Part shown: piece by piece, positions 1 to 8,412 of the stretch
Numbering within the stretch: the stretch's first letter is position 1
Layout of the letters: each line of letters begins with the position of its first letter
DNA from: Variovorax paradoxus
GTDB lineage: Bacteria > Pseudomonadota > Gammaproteobacteria > Burkholderiales > Burkholderiaceae_C
Assembly: GCF_018614915.1 (NCBI RefSeq)
Contig: NZ_JAGGNU010000024.1
Span: 124,001 to 188,000, forward strand
Direction: 5' to 3'
Length of the DNA stretch: 64,000 nucleotides
Made by a program: the position numbers and the translations under genes
Notes under the pieces: model-generated
Database searches by the model: none
What the model was told of the DNA's origin: nothing
Seen by the model: only the letters and a program-made list of their open reading frames with translations

Positions 1-260
1 GGCGCGATCGGCGGACCCGGATCGTCGCTGCTCCATGCCGGCGTGCGGGCCGAACTGACCAGCGGGCCGGGGCCGGGCGCGATCGGCGGCCCCGGATCGT
101 CGCGGCCCCATGCGGGCGTGCGGGCCGAACCGGCCAGCGGGCCGGGGCCGGGGACGATCGGCGGCCCCGGGTCGTCGCGGCCCCATGCCGGGGTGCGGGC
201 CGAACCGGCCAGCGGCCCGGGACCGGGAGCGATCGGCGGCGGCCCTGGGTCGTCGGTCCA
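1..260 (-). repeat. 75-bp coding tandem repeat (25 aa per unit)
   Basis: The landmark gatcggcgg recurs at positions 6, 81, 156 and 231, a strict 75-base period. Units 2 and 3 are nearly identical and the copy nearest 260 is degraded. The period is a multiple of three, so the array stays in frame in the zinc-ribbon gene and encodes a Pro/Gly-rich 25-residue module. The array continues past the left edge. Confidence 0.85.
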
Positions 261-896
261 TGCCGGCGTGCGGGCCTGCCGCGTGGGGGCCGGGGAGGGT
301 CCGCGCGTGCGCTCCGCGGGCCCCATCGACCGGGTGCGGGCGGCTGCAGGCTCCATCGCCGGTTCTTTGTCCGCCGACGCCTTGGCTTCAAGTGGCGCCG
401 CCACGACGGGGGTGGCGGGCGCGGCAGGCGCAGGCGCGGAGGCCTGCTTCGGCGCCGGTGACACGGGTGCAGCCGAAGCCTGCGCCGGCCCGGCAGCCGG
501 CGAGGGGACCGGAGCCGCGGCCTGTTCCGGCGCCGGCTTGGTTTCAGGCGCGGGCACCGCCTGGCTCCAGATCGGTGGCGGCGCCGGCGCGCCGACTTCG
601 CGCGTGACGTACAGGTACCAGCCGATGAAGGCGATGCTCATGGCGAGCGCCAACAGCCCCAGGCGAAGCCAGAACGCCGGCGTCTCGGCCGGCAGCAGCG
701 CGAGCGAAGGGTTCCTGGGGCGCGATGGACCGTCCAGGGGCGGGATCGAGTCCTGAAACCCCGGAGACGCCGTCCTCAGCGAGTCGAGTGCCGAAGGGCC
801 GGTGGGCGTGAAGCCCGGCAGCCGGCCGGCGCAGCCGCTGCAGAACATCGCCTTCTCGCGGTTGGGGGTACCGCAAATCGCACACACGACGGACAT
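1..896 (-). CDS. Zinc-ribbon, single-pass membrane protein with C-terminal tandem repeats (partial, runs off the left edge)
   Basis: The frame starts at ATG 896, about 8 bases after an AGGGAG-type ribosome site, and stays open to the window edge (about 298 codons, no stop). Residues 5, 8, 19 and 22 are cysteines in two CxxC pairs (CAIC and CSGC), a typical zinc ribbon. Residues 75-97 are a hydrophobic membrane segment. A long Pro/Ala-rich stretch follows, then at least three copies of a 25-residue repeat around ARTPAWGRDDPGPP. The likely topology is a cytoplasmic zinc ribbon with an extracytoplasmic Pro-rich tail. Function is unknown. The stop lies outside the window, so total length and repeat number cannot be given. 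Confidence 0.75.
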   Translation of the reverse strand, partial: MSVVCAICGTPNREKAMFCSGCAGRLPGFTPTGPSALDSLRTASPGFQDSIPPLDGPSRPRNPSLALLPAETPAFWLRLGLLALAMSIAFIGWYLYVTREVGAPAPPPIWSQAVPAPETKPAPEQAAAPVPSPAAGPAQASAAPVSPAPKQASAPAPAAPATPVVAAPLEAKASADKEPAMEPAAARTRSMGPAERTRGPSPAPTRQARTPAWTDDPGPPPIAPGPGPLAGSARTPAWGRDDPGPPIVPGPGPLAGSARTPAWGRDDPGPPIAPGPGPLVSSARTPAWSSDDPGPPIA

Positions 897-1047
897 GAAA
901 CAGACTCCCTGCCAAAGCAAATCAATACCTGCGTACTGTCCACACCAGCGCCCGGCTGTCTGTCAGCCGTGTCCCACGTGGAGCTTCGTGGCGCGCGTGT
1001 CCGACGTGCCGATGCAATGAAGAATAACTATGGCCGCGTACTTTCAG

Positions 1048-1941
1048 CTAGCGCGGAGGATTCGTTTCAGCCTGGTTGGCCGGCGCGCGCCCGAGGTGGC
1101 GGGCGAGAAAGGCGCCGACCTTCTGTTCGTATTCGTGCTGCGCAAGTGCGTGCAGGTCGACGTGCGCAGCCCGGTCCACGATCCACAACTGCTTCGGCTC
1201 CATCGCCATGCGGAAGAGCTCGCGCGACTCGTCCGCGGTGGTGCGGCGATCTTCGGCACCGGAGATGATGAAGACCGCAGCGCCAAGCCCGCCGACGCGC
1301 TCGACCGGGCGAAGCTGGCCGGGCGACACGCCAGCGCGCAGCGGGAGCTGCCACAGCAAGAGCGGCGACAGCAGTCCGCCGGCCGATCCCAGATAGGTCT
1401 CCAGGCGGTTCCGCACCGCCTCGTCGATCGTTGGATACATCGACTCGAGAATCACTGCGTGGACCTGCGCATTGGGCCCGCCGAGTGCGAACGCCGCGGC
1501 GCCCAGCGATATACCGATGACGCCGACCGGTTCCGACGGCATCTCGCGCCGAAGGTGGGCCAGTGCGGCCTGGACGCCCTCGGCTTCGCGCACGCCAAAC
1601 GTGATCCGATCGCCTGTGCTCTCGCCATGTGCGGGCAGGTCGATCAGCAGAACCGAATACCCAAGCCGATGCAGGAAGCGCGCGCGTCCGATCATCTGGC
1701 GGCGATCGGAGCGCACGCCGTGCAGGAGCAGGACGGCGCCGGCACCCGAGTTGCCGCGACTTTGCCAACCCGAAAGCTGTTCCTGGCCTGCATAGGGTAT
1801 GAGCACAGCCGCCGCCGGCAGGTCCGGCGGAAGGGCGCCGATGGTCGAACGAACAGGGCGACTCAGCAGCTCGCCGACGGCGGCGGTGCACAGAACCCCG
1901 AGCGCCAGGGCAGCGACAACGAGGTAGAACCATCCAAGCAT
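1048..1941 (-). CDS. Membrane-anchored alpha/beta hydrolase
   Basis: About 297 residues with the alpha/beta-hydrolase (S9/lysophospholipase-like) pattern: oxyanion motif LLLHG, nucleophile elbow GISLG, an acid in GAEDRRT and a histidine in RAAHVDL near the C-terminus. The first 25 residues form a hydrophobic signal anchor, so the catalytic domain is probably periplasmic. The frame stays open upstream to 2037. I chose ATG 1941 because it begins directly at the anchor, although no strong ribosome site precedes it and the start is uncertain. Substrate unknown. It is transcribed away from the tannase-family gene, whose start lies close by. Confidence 0.75.
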   Translation of the reverse strand: MLGWFYLVVAALALGVLCTAAVGELLSRPVRSTIGALPPDLPAAAVLIPYAGQEQLSGWQSRGNSGAGAVLLLHGVRSDRRQMIGRARFLHRLGYSVLLIDLPAHGESTGDRITFGVREAEGVQAALAHLRREMPSEPVGVIGISLGAAAFALGGPNAQVHAVILESMYPTIDEAVRNRLETYLGSAGGLLSPLLLWQLPLRAGVSPGQLRPVERVGGLGAAVFIISGAEDRRTTADESRELFRMAMEPKQLWIVDRAAHVDLHALAQHEYEQKVGAFLARHLGRAPANQAETNPPR

Positions 1942-2086
1942 GGTTGCGGAGTATGCAGCCGGTGGCACGCCCTGTAGGCGCCGCTGCGTATCTGCCGGCG
2001 GCATCGTCCTACGCCCGGGAGCTTCTTTGTAGCGCATGACCCCTCAGCCGCGCCGTCGCGGCGGCGGCGAAGAAGCGGGGGACGTC

Positions 2087-3922
2087 ATGCAAGCAGATTG
2101 CCGATTCGATTTTCGGGTGAAGACGTTGATTCGCGCCGGCTGCATCGCGGCGGCGGCCGGTCTCGCGGCCTGCGGCGGTGGGGACGGCGGTCATGGCGGC
2201 GGCGGGTTCCCGCCCCCGAGCCAGACCCGCCTGAGCTGCGACGACTCGATGAAGGGCGCCTTCAAGCCCGACGCCAACACGACCGTGCTGCTGGTCAGGT
2301 CCTTCAAGACCGGCGACCCGCTGCTGTTGTCCGGCACGCCGACGTCCACCACGCCCACGGCGAGCACCGAGGTGTGCGTGGTGAAGCTGCTGGTCGGGCC
2401 CGGCAACCCCGGCCCGGCGGGCGCGCCCTCGACCTCCGCCGGCATCGGCATCGAGGTCTGGCTGCCCAGCGAGGCCAAGTGGAACCAGCGGGTGCACGTG
2501 AAGGGCGGCGGCGGCTGGGCCGGCGGCGTCCACACGTCCTTAACGGCGCTCGCGGGTATCACCGGCGGCACCGCCGGCGCGCCGGCGCAAACCGCGATGG
2601 TCGAAGGCGCGGTCTCGGCCAGCACCGACACCGGCCATGCCAACACCGCCAACGGCGGCTCCTTCGCGATGCGGCCCGACGGCACCATCAACATCAATCT
2701 GTGGAACGACTTCGCGCAGCGCGGCATTCACGAAATGGCGGTCAAGACCAAGGCGCTGGCCGCCGCCTTCTACGGCAAGCCGGCCAGGTTCGCGTACTGG
2801 AACGGCTTCTCCACCGGCGGCCGCCAGGGCCACATGGAAGCGCAGGCGAATCCGGCCGACTTCGACGGCATCCTCGCCGGTGCGCCGGCCATCAACTGGA
2901 CCAAGTTCATCACCGCCGAGCTGTACCCGCAGATCGTCTACCAGCGCGATCTGGGCGGCGTGCCCCTGACGCCGGCCCAGCTCACGCTGCTGGGCAACGC
3001 GGCCATCAACGCCTGCGACGTGGTGAACGGGCAGCACCTGGGCTACATCCCCGATCCCTCGCAATGCCGCTACGACCCGCTGCTCGATGCCAGCGTGCTG
3101 TGCGCGGGCAGCGGCGGCACCGGGCCCGCCGACAGCTGCGTGACGGCCACCCAGGCGCTCGCAATGAACAAGATCTGGTATGGCCAGACGGCCGACGGCT
3201 CCGTGCCGTCGCCCTCCGCCGACAACGGCTTCGCGACCTCGCCCTCGGCTTCGGCCCTCCAGCGCTGGTACGGGCTCACGCGCGGCACCAATCAGAGCGG
3301 GCTCGCCGGTCCCACGCCCTTCAGCATCGCGACCGACATGGTGGCGCTCGAGCTGCAGGACCCGACCTGGGCCCAGCCCAACTTCATCAACGCGACGGGC
3401 AATGGCATCGATCGCTGGAAGACGCTGTCCTATGCGGCTCTCTCGAACGCCTACGACCAGGGCGTCGCCCTGCAATCCGCTTTCGCCAACATCAACACGG
3501 ACGATCCGAACCTCGAGCGCTTCGCCGTGCGCGGTGGAAAGATGCTGGTCTACCACGGCCTCTCGGACACGCTGATCCCGCCGCAGGGCACGACCCACTA
3601 CTACACGCGCCTGTCGGACCGCATGGGCGGCGATGCGGTGGTGCGCAACTTCTACCGGCTCTTCCTGGTGCCGGGCATGGCCCACGGCTTCAGCAACGGC
3701 ACCACCAACCCGGCCGCGAATCCGCCGCTGCCGAGCATCAACCAGCTCTACACGGCGCTCACGGCCTGGGTGGAAGGCGGCAATTCGCCGGAGCGCATCG
3801 ACATCTCGGCGCCCGCCAGCGGCGGTTCGCCGGCCAGCTCGCGGCCGATCTGCATGCATCCGACCAAGGCCACGCTGACCGGCGGCGATCCGCGGGCGGC
3901 GACCTCGTACGTCTGCTCCTGA
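2087..3922 (+). CDS. Tannase/feruloyl esterase family lipoprotein
   Basis: About 611 residues. ATG 2087 follows GGGGGAC at suitable spacing. A GTG at 2117 is the alternative. The N-terminus is a lipoprotein signal ending in LAAC (Cys29), followed by a Gly-rich linker. The tannase/MHETase-type domain shows the nucleophile motif FSTGGRQG (Ser242), an acid in GLSDTL (Asp494) and a histidine in GMAHGF (His533). Family members usually have Cys before the Ser and Cys after the His, joined by a disulfide (CS-D-HC). Here these are Phe and Gly. The predicted role is hydrolysis of an aromatic or other ester outside the cytoplasm, with unknown substrate. Confidence 0.82.
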   Translation: MQADCRFDFRVKTLIRAGCIAAAAGLAACGGGDGGHGGGGFPPPSQTRLSCDDSMKGAFKPDANTTVLLVRSFKTGDPLLLSGTPTSTTPTASTEVCVVKLLVGPGNPGPAGAPSTSAGIGIEVWLPSEAKWNQRVHVKGGGGWAGGVHTSLTALAGITGGTAGAPAQTAMVEGAVSASTDTGHANTANGGSFAMRPDGTININLWNDFAQRGIHEMAVKTKALAAAFYGKPARFAYWNGFSTGGRQGHMEAQANPADFDGILAGAPAINWTKFITAELYPQIVYQRDLGGVPLTPAQLTLLGNAAINACDVVNGQHLGYIPDPSQCRYDPLLDASVLCAGSGGTGPADSCVTATQALAMNKIWYGQTADGSVPSPSADNGFATSPSASALQRWYGLTRGTNQSGLAGPTPFSIATDMVALELQDPTWAQPNFINATGNGIDRWKTLSYAALSNAYDQGVALQSAFANINTDDPNLERFAVRGGKMLVYHGLSDTLIPPQGTTHYYTRLSDRMGGDAVVRNFYRLFLVPGMAHGFSNGTTNPAANPPLPSINQLYTALTAWVEGGNSPERIDISAPASGGSPASSRPICMHPTKATLTGGDPRAATSYVCS

Positions 3923-3928
3923 TCGGCC

Positions 3929-5149
3929 CTAGCGCAGCGCCCTGCGCATCGCCGGCCAGGCGCCGACCGTGAAAGCGCGCAGCGCCCATTCCACCGGCCC
4001 GTAGCCGAAGCGGCGCAGCCACAGGCGGCTGGCCGCCAGCTGGGCCGCGAAGATGATGGATGCGATCAGCACGCAGCCACCGGGCGAGACGCGCCCCATC
4101 CAGCCGAGCCCGTAGGCGGTGAAGATCAACGCGCACACCAGCGACTGCAGCAGGTAGTTGCTCAGGGCCATGCGCCCCGCGGGCGCCAGCAGCCCGACGA
4201 TGCGCGGGCCGCTCGCGCGCTGAAACAACATCATCGCGAGGCCGACATAGGCGGCGCTCAGAAAAGGCGCGCTCGCGAGGCTCAGGCCCAGCCCGACGAT
4301 CTCCCAACCCAAGCCCATTCCGTAGACCATGGCCGTCGCATAGAACACGGCGCCGGGCAAGCCCACCGCCAGTCCCCAGGCGGCCAGGCTCGGCCAGAGG
4401 GCGTGGTAGCGATCGAGCCGCGCGAACATGCGCCGCCTGCCGGCCACGAGGCCGAGCATGAACATGGCCAGCGCGCACGGCCCCTGGATCAGCACCACGA
4501 TCCACCAGGTGTTGCCCAGATCGCGCAGCCGCTGCGCGACCACGCTGGCCGGCGTGCCGAGCCAGGCCTGCTGCGCCGCGCTCGCGCGGGCGGTGGCGTA
4601 GGCGAGATCGGCCGTTTCGCCGGCGAAGAGCTGGAGCCCGCCCAGCAAGGCCAGCACTGCAGCGGGCAGCAGCGGCAGCACGCAGGCGAGCCGGACCGCC
4701 CGGGCTTCGGCCTGGTGGCGCAGCCCGAGCAGCATCAGGCCCAGCACGGCGTAGGTGGACAGGATGTCGCCATGGAACAGCCACACGGCATGCGCGGCGC
4801 CGATGAGCCAGAGCCCGAGCAGGCGCCTCAGCATCCTCGGCACGAAGGCCTTGCCGCTGTGCTCGGCCGCAGTCATCTGCAAGGTGAAGCTGTAGCCGAA
4901 CAGGAAGGAGAAGAGCAGGTAGAACTTGGTCTCGAACAGGCAGGCCACGAGCCAGCGCACCGCGCGGTCGACCGGCCGTGCAAAGGCGGGGTCGGGCACG
5001 GCCATGCCGTAGTAGGCCGAGGCGAAGCTCCCGATGTTGACCATCAGGATGCCCAGCAGCGCAAAGCCGCGCAGCGCATCGAGATGGAGCAGCCGCGCGG
5101 GCGGGCCGGGCGGCTGCTCGCGGGGCTGGCGGGAGGGGTCGGCGGCCAT
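3929..5149 (-). CDS. DUF418 family membrane protein (YeiB-like)
   Basis: 406 residues with roughly ten hydrophobic segments. The N-terminal motif LDALRGFALLGILMVN is the hallmark of this family (related to heparan-alpha-glucosaminide N-acetyltransferase-type proteins). The C-terminal DUF418 region includes LLQSL and the ending around RFGYGPVEWALRAFT. Family members are inner-membrane proteins of uncertain biochemical role. It converges with the tannase-family gene, ending 7 bases from it. No specific substrate can be inferred. Confidence 0.85.
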   Translation of the reverse strand: MAADPSRQPREQPPGPPARLLHLDALRGFALLGILMVNIGSFASAYYGMAVPDPAFARPVDRAVRWLVACLFETKFYLLFSFLFGYSFTLQMTAAEHSGKAFVPRMLRRLLGLWLIGAAHAVWLFHGDILSTYAVLGLMLLGLRHQAEARAVRLACVLPLLPAAVLALLGGLQLFAGETADLAYATARASAAQQAWLGTPASVVAQRLRDLGNTWWIVVLIQGPCALAMFMLGLVAGRRRMFARLDRYHALWPSLAAWGLAVGLPGAVFYATAMVYGMGLGWEIVGLGLSLASAPFLSAAYVGLAMMLFQRASGPRIVGLLAPAGRMALSNYLLQSLVCALIFTAYGLGWMGRVSPGGCVLIASIIFAAQLAASRLWLRRFGYGPVEWALRAFTVGAWPAMRRALR

Positions 5150-5209
5150 GCTGCCATGGTAGGCCCGCGCGCGCGGCGGGCAACCCCGGCCTCGATGGCG
5201 CCGAAGGGG

Positions 5210-5662
5210 CTACGCCTTCTCCGGCACCGGGTTGCGAAAGCTCACGTTGAGCAGGTTCCAGGCGTTGATGACCGCGATGGTGAAGCCGAGCTCGACGATC
5301 TCCACGTCGCTGAAATGCGCCTTCAGGCGGGCGAATTCCTCGTCGCTCGCATCGCTGTGCGGCGTGGCGTTGACGATCTCCGCCCAGCGCAGTGCTGCGC
5401 GCTCGCGTTCGCTGAAGAAGGGCGCTTCGCGCCAGCCGGCGAGGGCATTGAGATGGCGCGGATCGATCTCCTGCCGGATCAGGTCGCGCCAGTGCATGTC
5501 GATGCAATAGCCGCAGCCGTTGATCTGCGAGAGCCGCAGCAGCACGAGATCGACCAGGCGGCTGCCGAGCGCGCCCTTGTGGACGGCGGCGGAGGTGTCG
5601 AGCAGCCCCTGGAAAGCCTTGGGAGCGAGCTGGTAGTAGGGAAGACGGGCGGCGTGGGCCAT
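5210..5662 (-). CDS. Carboxymuconolactone decarboxylase/AhpD-like protein
   Basis: 150 residues, all-helical CMD fold. The redox motif NGCGYC places Cys50 and Cys53 ahead of His57, the AhpD-type arrangement for thiol peroxidase activity. The C-terminal VELGFTIAVINAWN stretch is also typical. The likely role is reduction of peroxides or other electrophiles in the cytoplasm. It is divergent from aspA with about 140 bases between the starts. ATG 5662 was chosen because homology begins at once. The open frame upstream reads antisense to aspA and is spurious. Confidence 0.85.
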   Translation of the reverse strand: MAHAARLPYYQLAPKAFQGLLDTSAAVHKGALGSRLVDLVLLRLSQINGCGYCIDMHWRDLIRQEIDPRHLNALAGWREAPFFSERERAALRWAEIVNATPHSDASDEEFARLKAHFSDVEIVELGFTIAVINAWNLLNVSFRNPVPEKA

Positions 5663-5803
5663 GAGAGTTTCCTTGATTGCGTGTTCGGTTTCAGGAAGGT
5701 CGCCCCATGCGGCCTTCCATGCACTCAAGACGCAGGAAGGCCCGTGTTTGTGACAGCACCCGGTGGGAGTACGCTGTCCGCTCCATTCATCGAGGAACAA
5801 GCC

Positions 5804-7228
5804 ATGAGCCAGAAGATGCGCATCGAACACGACCTGCTGGGTGACCGCGAGGTGCCCGACGAGGCCTACTACGGCGTGCACACGCTGCGCGCCAAGGAAA
5901 ACTTCCAGATCTCGGGCACCACCATCTCGGCCTTTCCGGAACTGGTGGTCGCGCTGGCCTCGGTCAAGCAGGCGGCCGCCGAAGCCAACACCGAGCTCGG
6001 CCTGCTGCCCGCCGAGCTGCGCGACGTGATCGTCGCTGCCTGCAAGGAAATCCGCGGCGGCGCGCTGCACGACCAGTTCGTGGTCGATGTGATCCAGGGC
6101 GGCGCCGGCACCTCGACCAACATGAACGCCAACGAGGTGGTCTGCAACCGCGCGCTCGAAATCATGGGCCACCGCCGGGGCGACTACCAGCACCTGCATC
6201 CCAACGAGCACGTCAACATGGCGCAGAGCACCAACGACGTCTATCCGACCGCGATCCGCATCGCCACCTGCTTCGCGATCGAAGAGCTGCTCGCGGCGAT
6301 GGACTATCTCCGCGCCGCCTTCGACGCCAAGGCCAAGGAGTTCGCGCACCTGCTGAAGATCGGCCGCACGCAGCTGCAGGACGCGGTGCCGATGACGCTG
6401 GGCCAGGAGTTCTCGACCTATGCGGTCATGCTGGAGGAAGACATCGCGCGCCTGACCGAGGCCTCGGCCCTGATCCGCGAAGTCAACCTCGGCGCCACGG
6501 CCATCGGCACCGGCATCACCGCGCATCCCGAGTACGCGGGCAAGGCGCTGGCCGCGCTGCGCGGCATCACCGGCCTCGATCTTTCCACCGCGCCCAACCT
6601 GATCGAGGCCACGCAGGACTGCGGTGCCTTCGTGCAGCTGTCGGGCGTGTTGAAGCGCATCGCGGTCAAGCTGTCGAAGACCTGCAACGACTTGCGGCTG
6701 CTCTCCAGCGGTCCGCGCTCGGGCTTCGGCGAGATCAACCTGCCGCCGATGCAGGCTGGCTCGTCGATCATGCCCGGCAAGGTCAACCCGGTGATCCCGG
6801 AGGTGGTCAACCAGGTCGCGTTCGAAGTGTTCGGCAACGACCTGACCGTGACCTTCGCGGCCGAGGCCGGCCAGCTGCAGCTCAATGCCTTCGAGCCGAT
6901 CATCGCGAGCGCGCTGTTCCGCAGCTTCAAGCACCTGACCAACGGCTGCATGACGCTGGCCGACCGTTGCGTGAAAGGCATCACCGCCAACCCCGACCGG
7001 CTGCGCGAGAGCATCGAGCGTTCGATCTCGCTCGTGACCGCGCTGAACCCGATCATCGGCTACAAGGAAGCGACCGAGGTCGCCGCCGAGGCCTTCGCCA
7101 ACGGCACCAACGTGCGCGAGGTGGTGCTGCGCCGCAAGCTGATGACCGAGGCCGAGCTCGAGGACGCGCTGCGCCACGAGGTGCTGACCCAGCCGCGCGC
7201 CTACGAGAAGGCGCGGAAGGCGGACTGA
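5804..7228 (+). CDS. aspA: Aspartate ammonia-lyase
   Basis: 474 residues, the usual length for AspA. Family landmarks are DEAYYGVHTLRA near the N-terminus, the TNMNANEV substrate region, MAQSTNDVYPTA, and the fumarase/aspartase signature GSSIMPGKVNP. The enzyme deaminates L-aspartate to fumarate and ammonia in the cytoplasm, letting aspartate be used as a carbon and nitrogen source. ATG 5804 follows a clear GAGGAAC ribosome site. It could in principle be a fumarase C paralogue, but the motifs and N-terminus fit aspartase better. Confidence 0.93.
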   Translation: MSQKMRIEHDLLGDREVPDEAYYGVHTLRAKENFQISGTTISAFPELVVALASVKQAAAEANTELGLLPAELRDVIVAACKEIRGGALHDQFVVDVIQGGAGTSTNMNANEVVCNRALEIMGHRRGDYQHLHPNEHVNMAQSTNDVYPTAIRIATCFAIEELLAAMDYLRAAFDAKAKEFAHLLKIGRTQLQDAVPMTLGQEFSTYAVMLEEDIARLTEASALIREVNLGATAIGTGITAHPEYAGKALAALRGITGLDLSTAPNLIEATQDCGAFVQLSGVLKRIAVKLSKTCNDLRLLSSGPRSGFGEINLPPMQAGSSIMPGKVNPVIPEVVNQVAFEVFGNDLTVTFAAEAGQLQLNAFEPIIASALFRSFKHLTNGCMTLADRCVKGITANPDRLRESIERSISLVTALNPIIGYKEATEVAAEAFANGTNVREVVLRRKLMTEAELEDALRHEVLTQPRAYEKARKAD

Positions 7229-7267
7229 CGCGCTCGCCTATAGTCGCGGCTCCAGCACGAGGTCGAT

Positions 7268-7594
7268 ATGAGTTTTCAAGACGCAGCGGCGCGTTTCGAG
7301 CGCGCGGAATCGGGCACCGATTCGTTCAAGATCCTGTCCAGGGATGCTTTTCAACAGATGAAGAACGACCCGCCGAACGCGGGCCTGTACTTCGTGATCG
7401 GCATTGCGGCGCAGGCCTATGTGCGCAAGTACGAGGACCAGGGCGTCACGCCCGAATTCGCCGACCGCGCCAAGGCCATCCTGGTCGGCTACAACGCCAG
7501 GCTCGTGGAAGCGCTCGCCGCCGATGCACCCACGCGGCTGCGCCTCCTGGGCGAGGTGGCCATCGACTACGAATGGCAGGTGCACGACTTCTGA
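7268..7594 (+). CDS. Conserved hypothetical protein, 108 aa
   Basis: A soluble 108-residue protein, mostly helical by composition, with no signal peptide or cysteine. ATG 7268 follows GAGGTCG. Codon use matches the neighbouring genes (strong G/C third position). It lies 39 bases after aspA, so it may be cotranscribed with it, and it converges with the GYD-domain gene. I do not recognise a family and assign no function. Confidence 0.65.
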   Translation: MSFQDAAARFERAESGTDSFKILSRDAFQQMKNDPPNAGLYFVIGIAAQAYVRKYEDQGVTPEFADRAKAILVGYNARLVEALAADAPTRLRLLGEVAIDYEWQVHDF

Positions 7595-7613
7595 GGCGTC
7601 GCTCGCGCGTTCC

Positions 7614-7904
7614 TCACGGCATCATGCCGATGATCTTCTTGATCTCGGCGGCCGAGTAGGCGCGCAGCGTTTGCGAACGCACGTTGCCGAGCGCGCCGAC
7701 GCTCAGCAATGCGGCCATCGCCGCTTCGTCGCTGCCTTCGGTCACGACCACCAGGTCGTAGTTGCCGGTGGTCCAGTGAATGCTCTTGACCGCGAGGCCG
7801 AGCTTCGACGCCAGGCCGGTGAACGCCTCGGCGCGCGCCGGCGACTCCTTGACGCTGCGGATGCCCTGGTCCGTGAAGCTGATGAGCGAGATGTAGGTGG
7901 CCAT
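7614..7904 (-). CDS. GYD domain protein
   Basis: 96 residues covering the whole GYD domain: an N-terminal TYISLISFTDQG strand, the family-naming GNYDLVVVTEG segment (around residue 47), and the C-terminal helix with RAYSAAEIKKII. The fold is a small ferredoxin-like alpha/beta dimer. Biochemical role is unknown in the family. It ends 19 bases from the hypothetical gene that converges on it. Confidence 0.85.
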   Translation of the reverse strand: MATYISLISFTDQGIRSVKESPARAEAFTGLASKLGLAVKSIHWTTGNYDLVVVTEGSDEAAMAALLSVGALGNVRSQTLRAYSAAEIKKIIGMMP

Positions 7905-8056
7905 GGTGCTGCCCTCGTTGCGAGTGGAGGCATGGCCGCCGCGGCCGCGGCACAGCGCCTTGAAGGGGATGACATCGCGCCGCGACCCCCGGAGACGGAT
8001 CGCTGAAACTCAATATAGGCGGCGTGCCGGCCGAAGTCCATACGGCCGGAGGCTCG

Positions 8057-8386
8057 TCAGTGCGCGGAACGCACGAGCGCCTCGAGTTCGCGCCGGATGG
8101 CATCCGTGCTGTCGGGCCGCACCAGGCGGCTCAGTTCCTTGCCGTCGCGCATGAAGATCAGCGTCGGCCACAGCTTGATGCCGAAGGAGCGGCCCAGCGG
8201 CCGCCCGCTGCCGTCCTCGATCTTGAGGTGGCGCAGCGGCGGCACATCGGCCAGCGCCTTCGCCAGCAGCGGTTGCACCGCCTTGCAAATGCCGCACCAG
8301 GGTGCGCCGAATTCGATGAGCGTGGCGCCGGAGAGAGCGTCGACTTCGCTGCGCGAAGGTTCGACCGAGGCGTAGGAATCGTTCAT
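8057..8386 (-). CDS. Thioredoxin-family protein (CGIC active site)
   Basis: 109 residues, one thioredoxin domain. The active site is PWCGIC (Cys31, Cys34), with Ile where classical thioredoxins have Pro (CGPC). The cis-proline loop is LWPTLIF. No signal peptide, so it acts in the cytoplasm as a disulfide reductase or bacillithiol/monothiol-type exchange protein. It lies 26 bases downstream of the GAF-Fis regulator in the same direction and may share its transcript. The variant dipeptide suggests a redox potential different from housekeeping thioredoxin. Confidence 0.85.
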   Translation of the reverse strand: MNDSYASVEPSRSEVDALSGATLIEFGAPWCGICKAVQPLLAKALADVPPLRHLKIEDGSGRPLGRSFGIKLWPTLIFMRDGKELSRLVRPDSTDAIRRELEALVRSAH

Positions 8387-8412
8387 CGGCCGATTCTGCG
8401 TCAGGCCGGATT

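Noticed and set aside
544..915. A 123-codon minus-strand gene at 544-915
   Set aside because: It is out of frame with the zinc-ribbon protein that starts at 896, which has metal-binding Cys pairs, a membrane helix and repeats.
4403..5803. Extension of aspA upstream by about 470 codons
   Set aside because: The upstream part reads antisense to the DUF418 and AhpD-like genes. AspA homology and a ribosome site begin at 5804.
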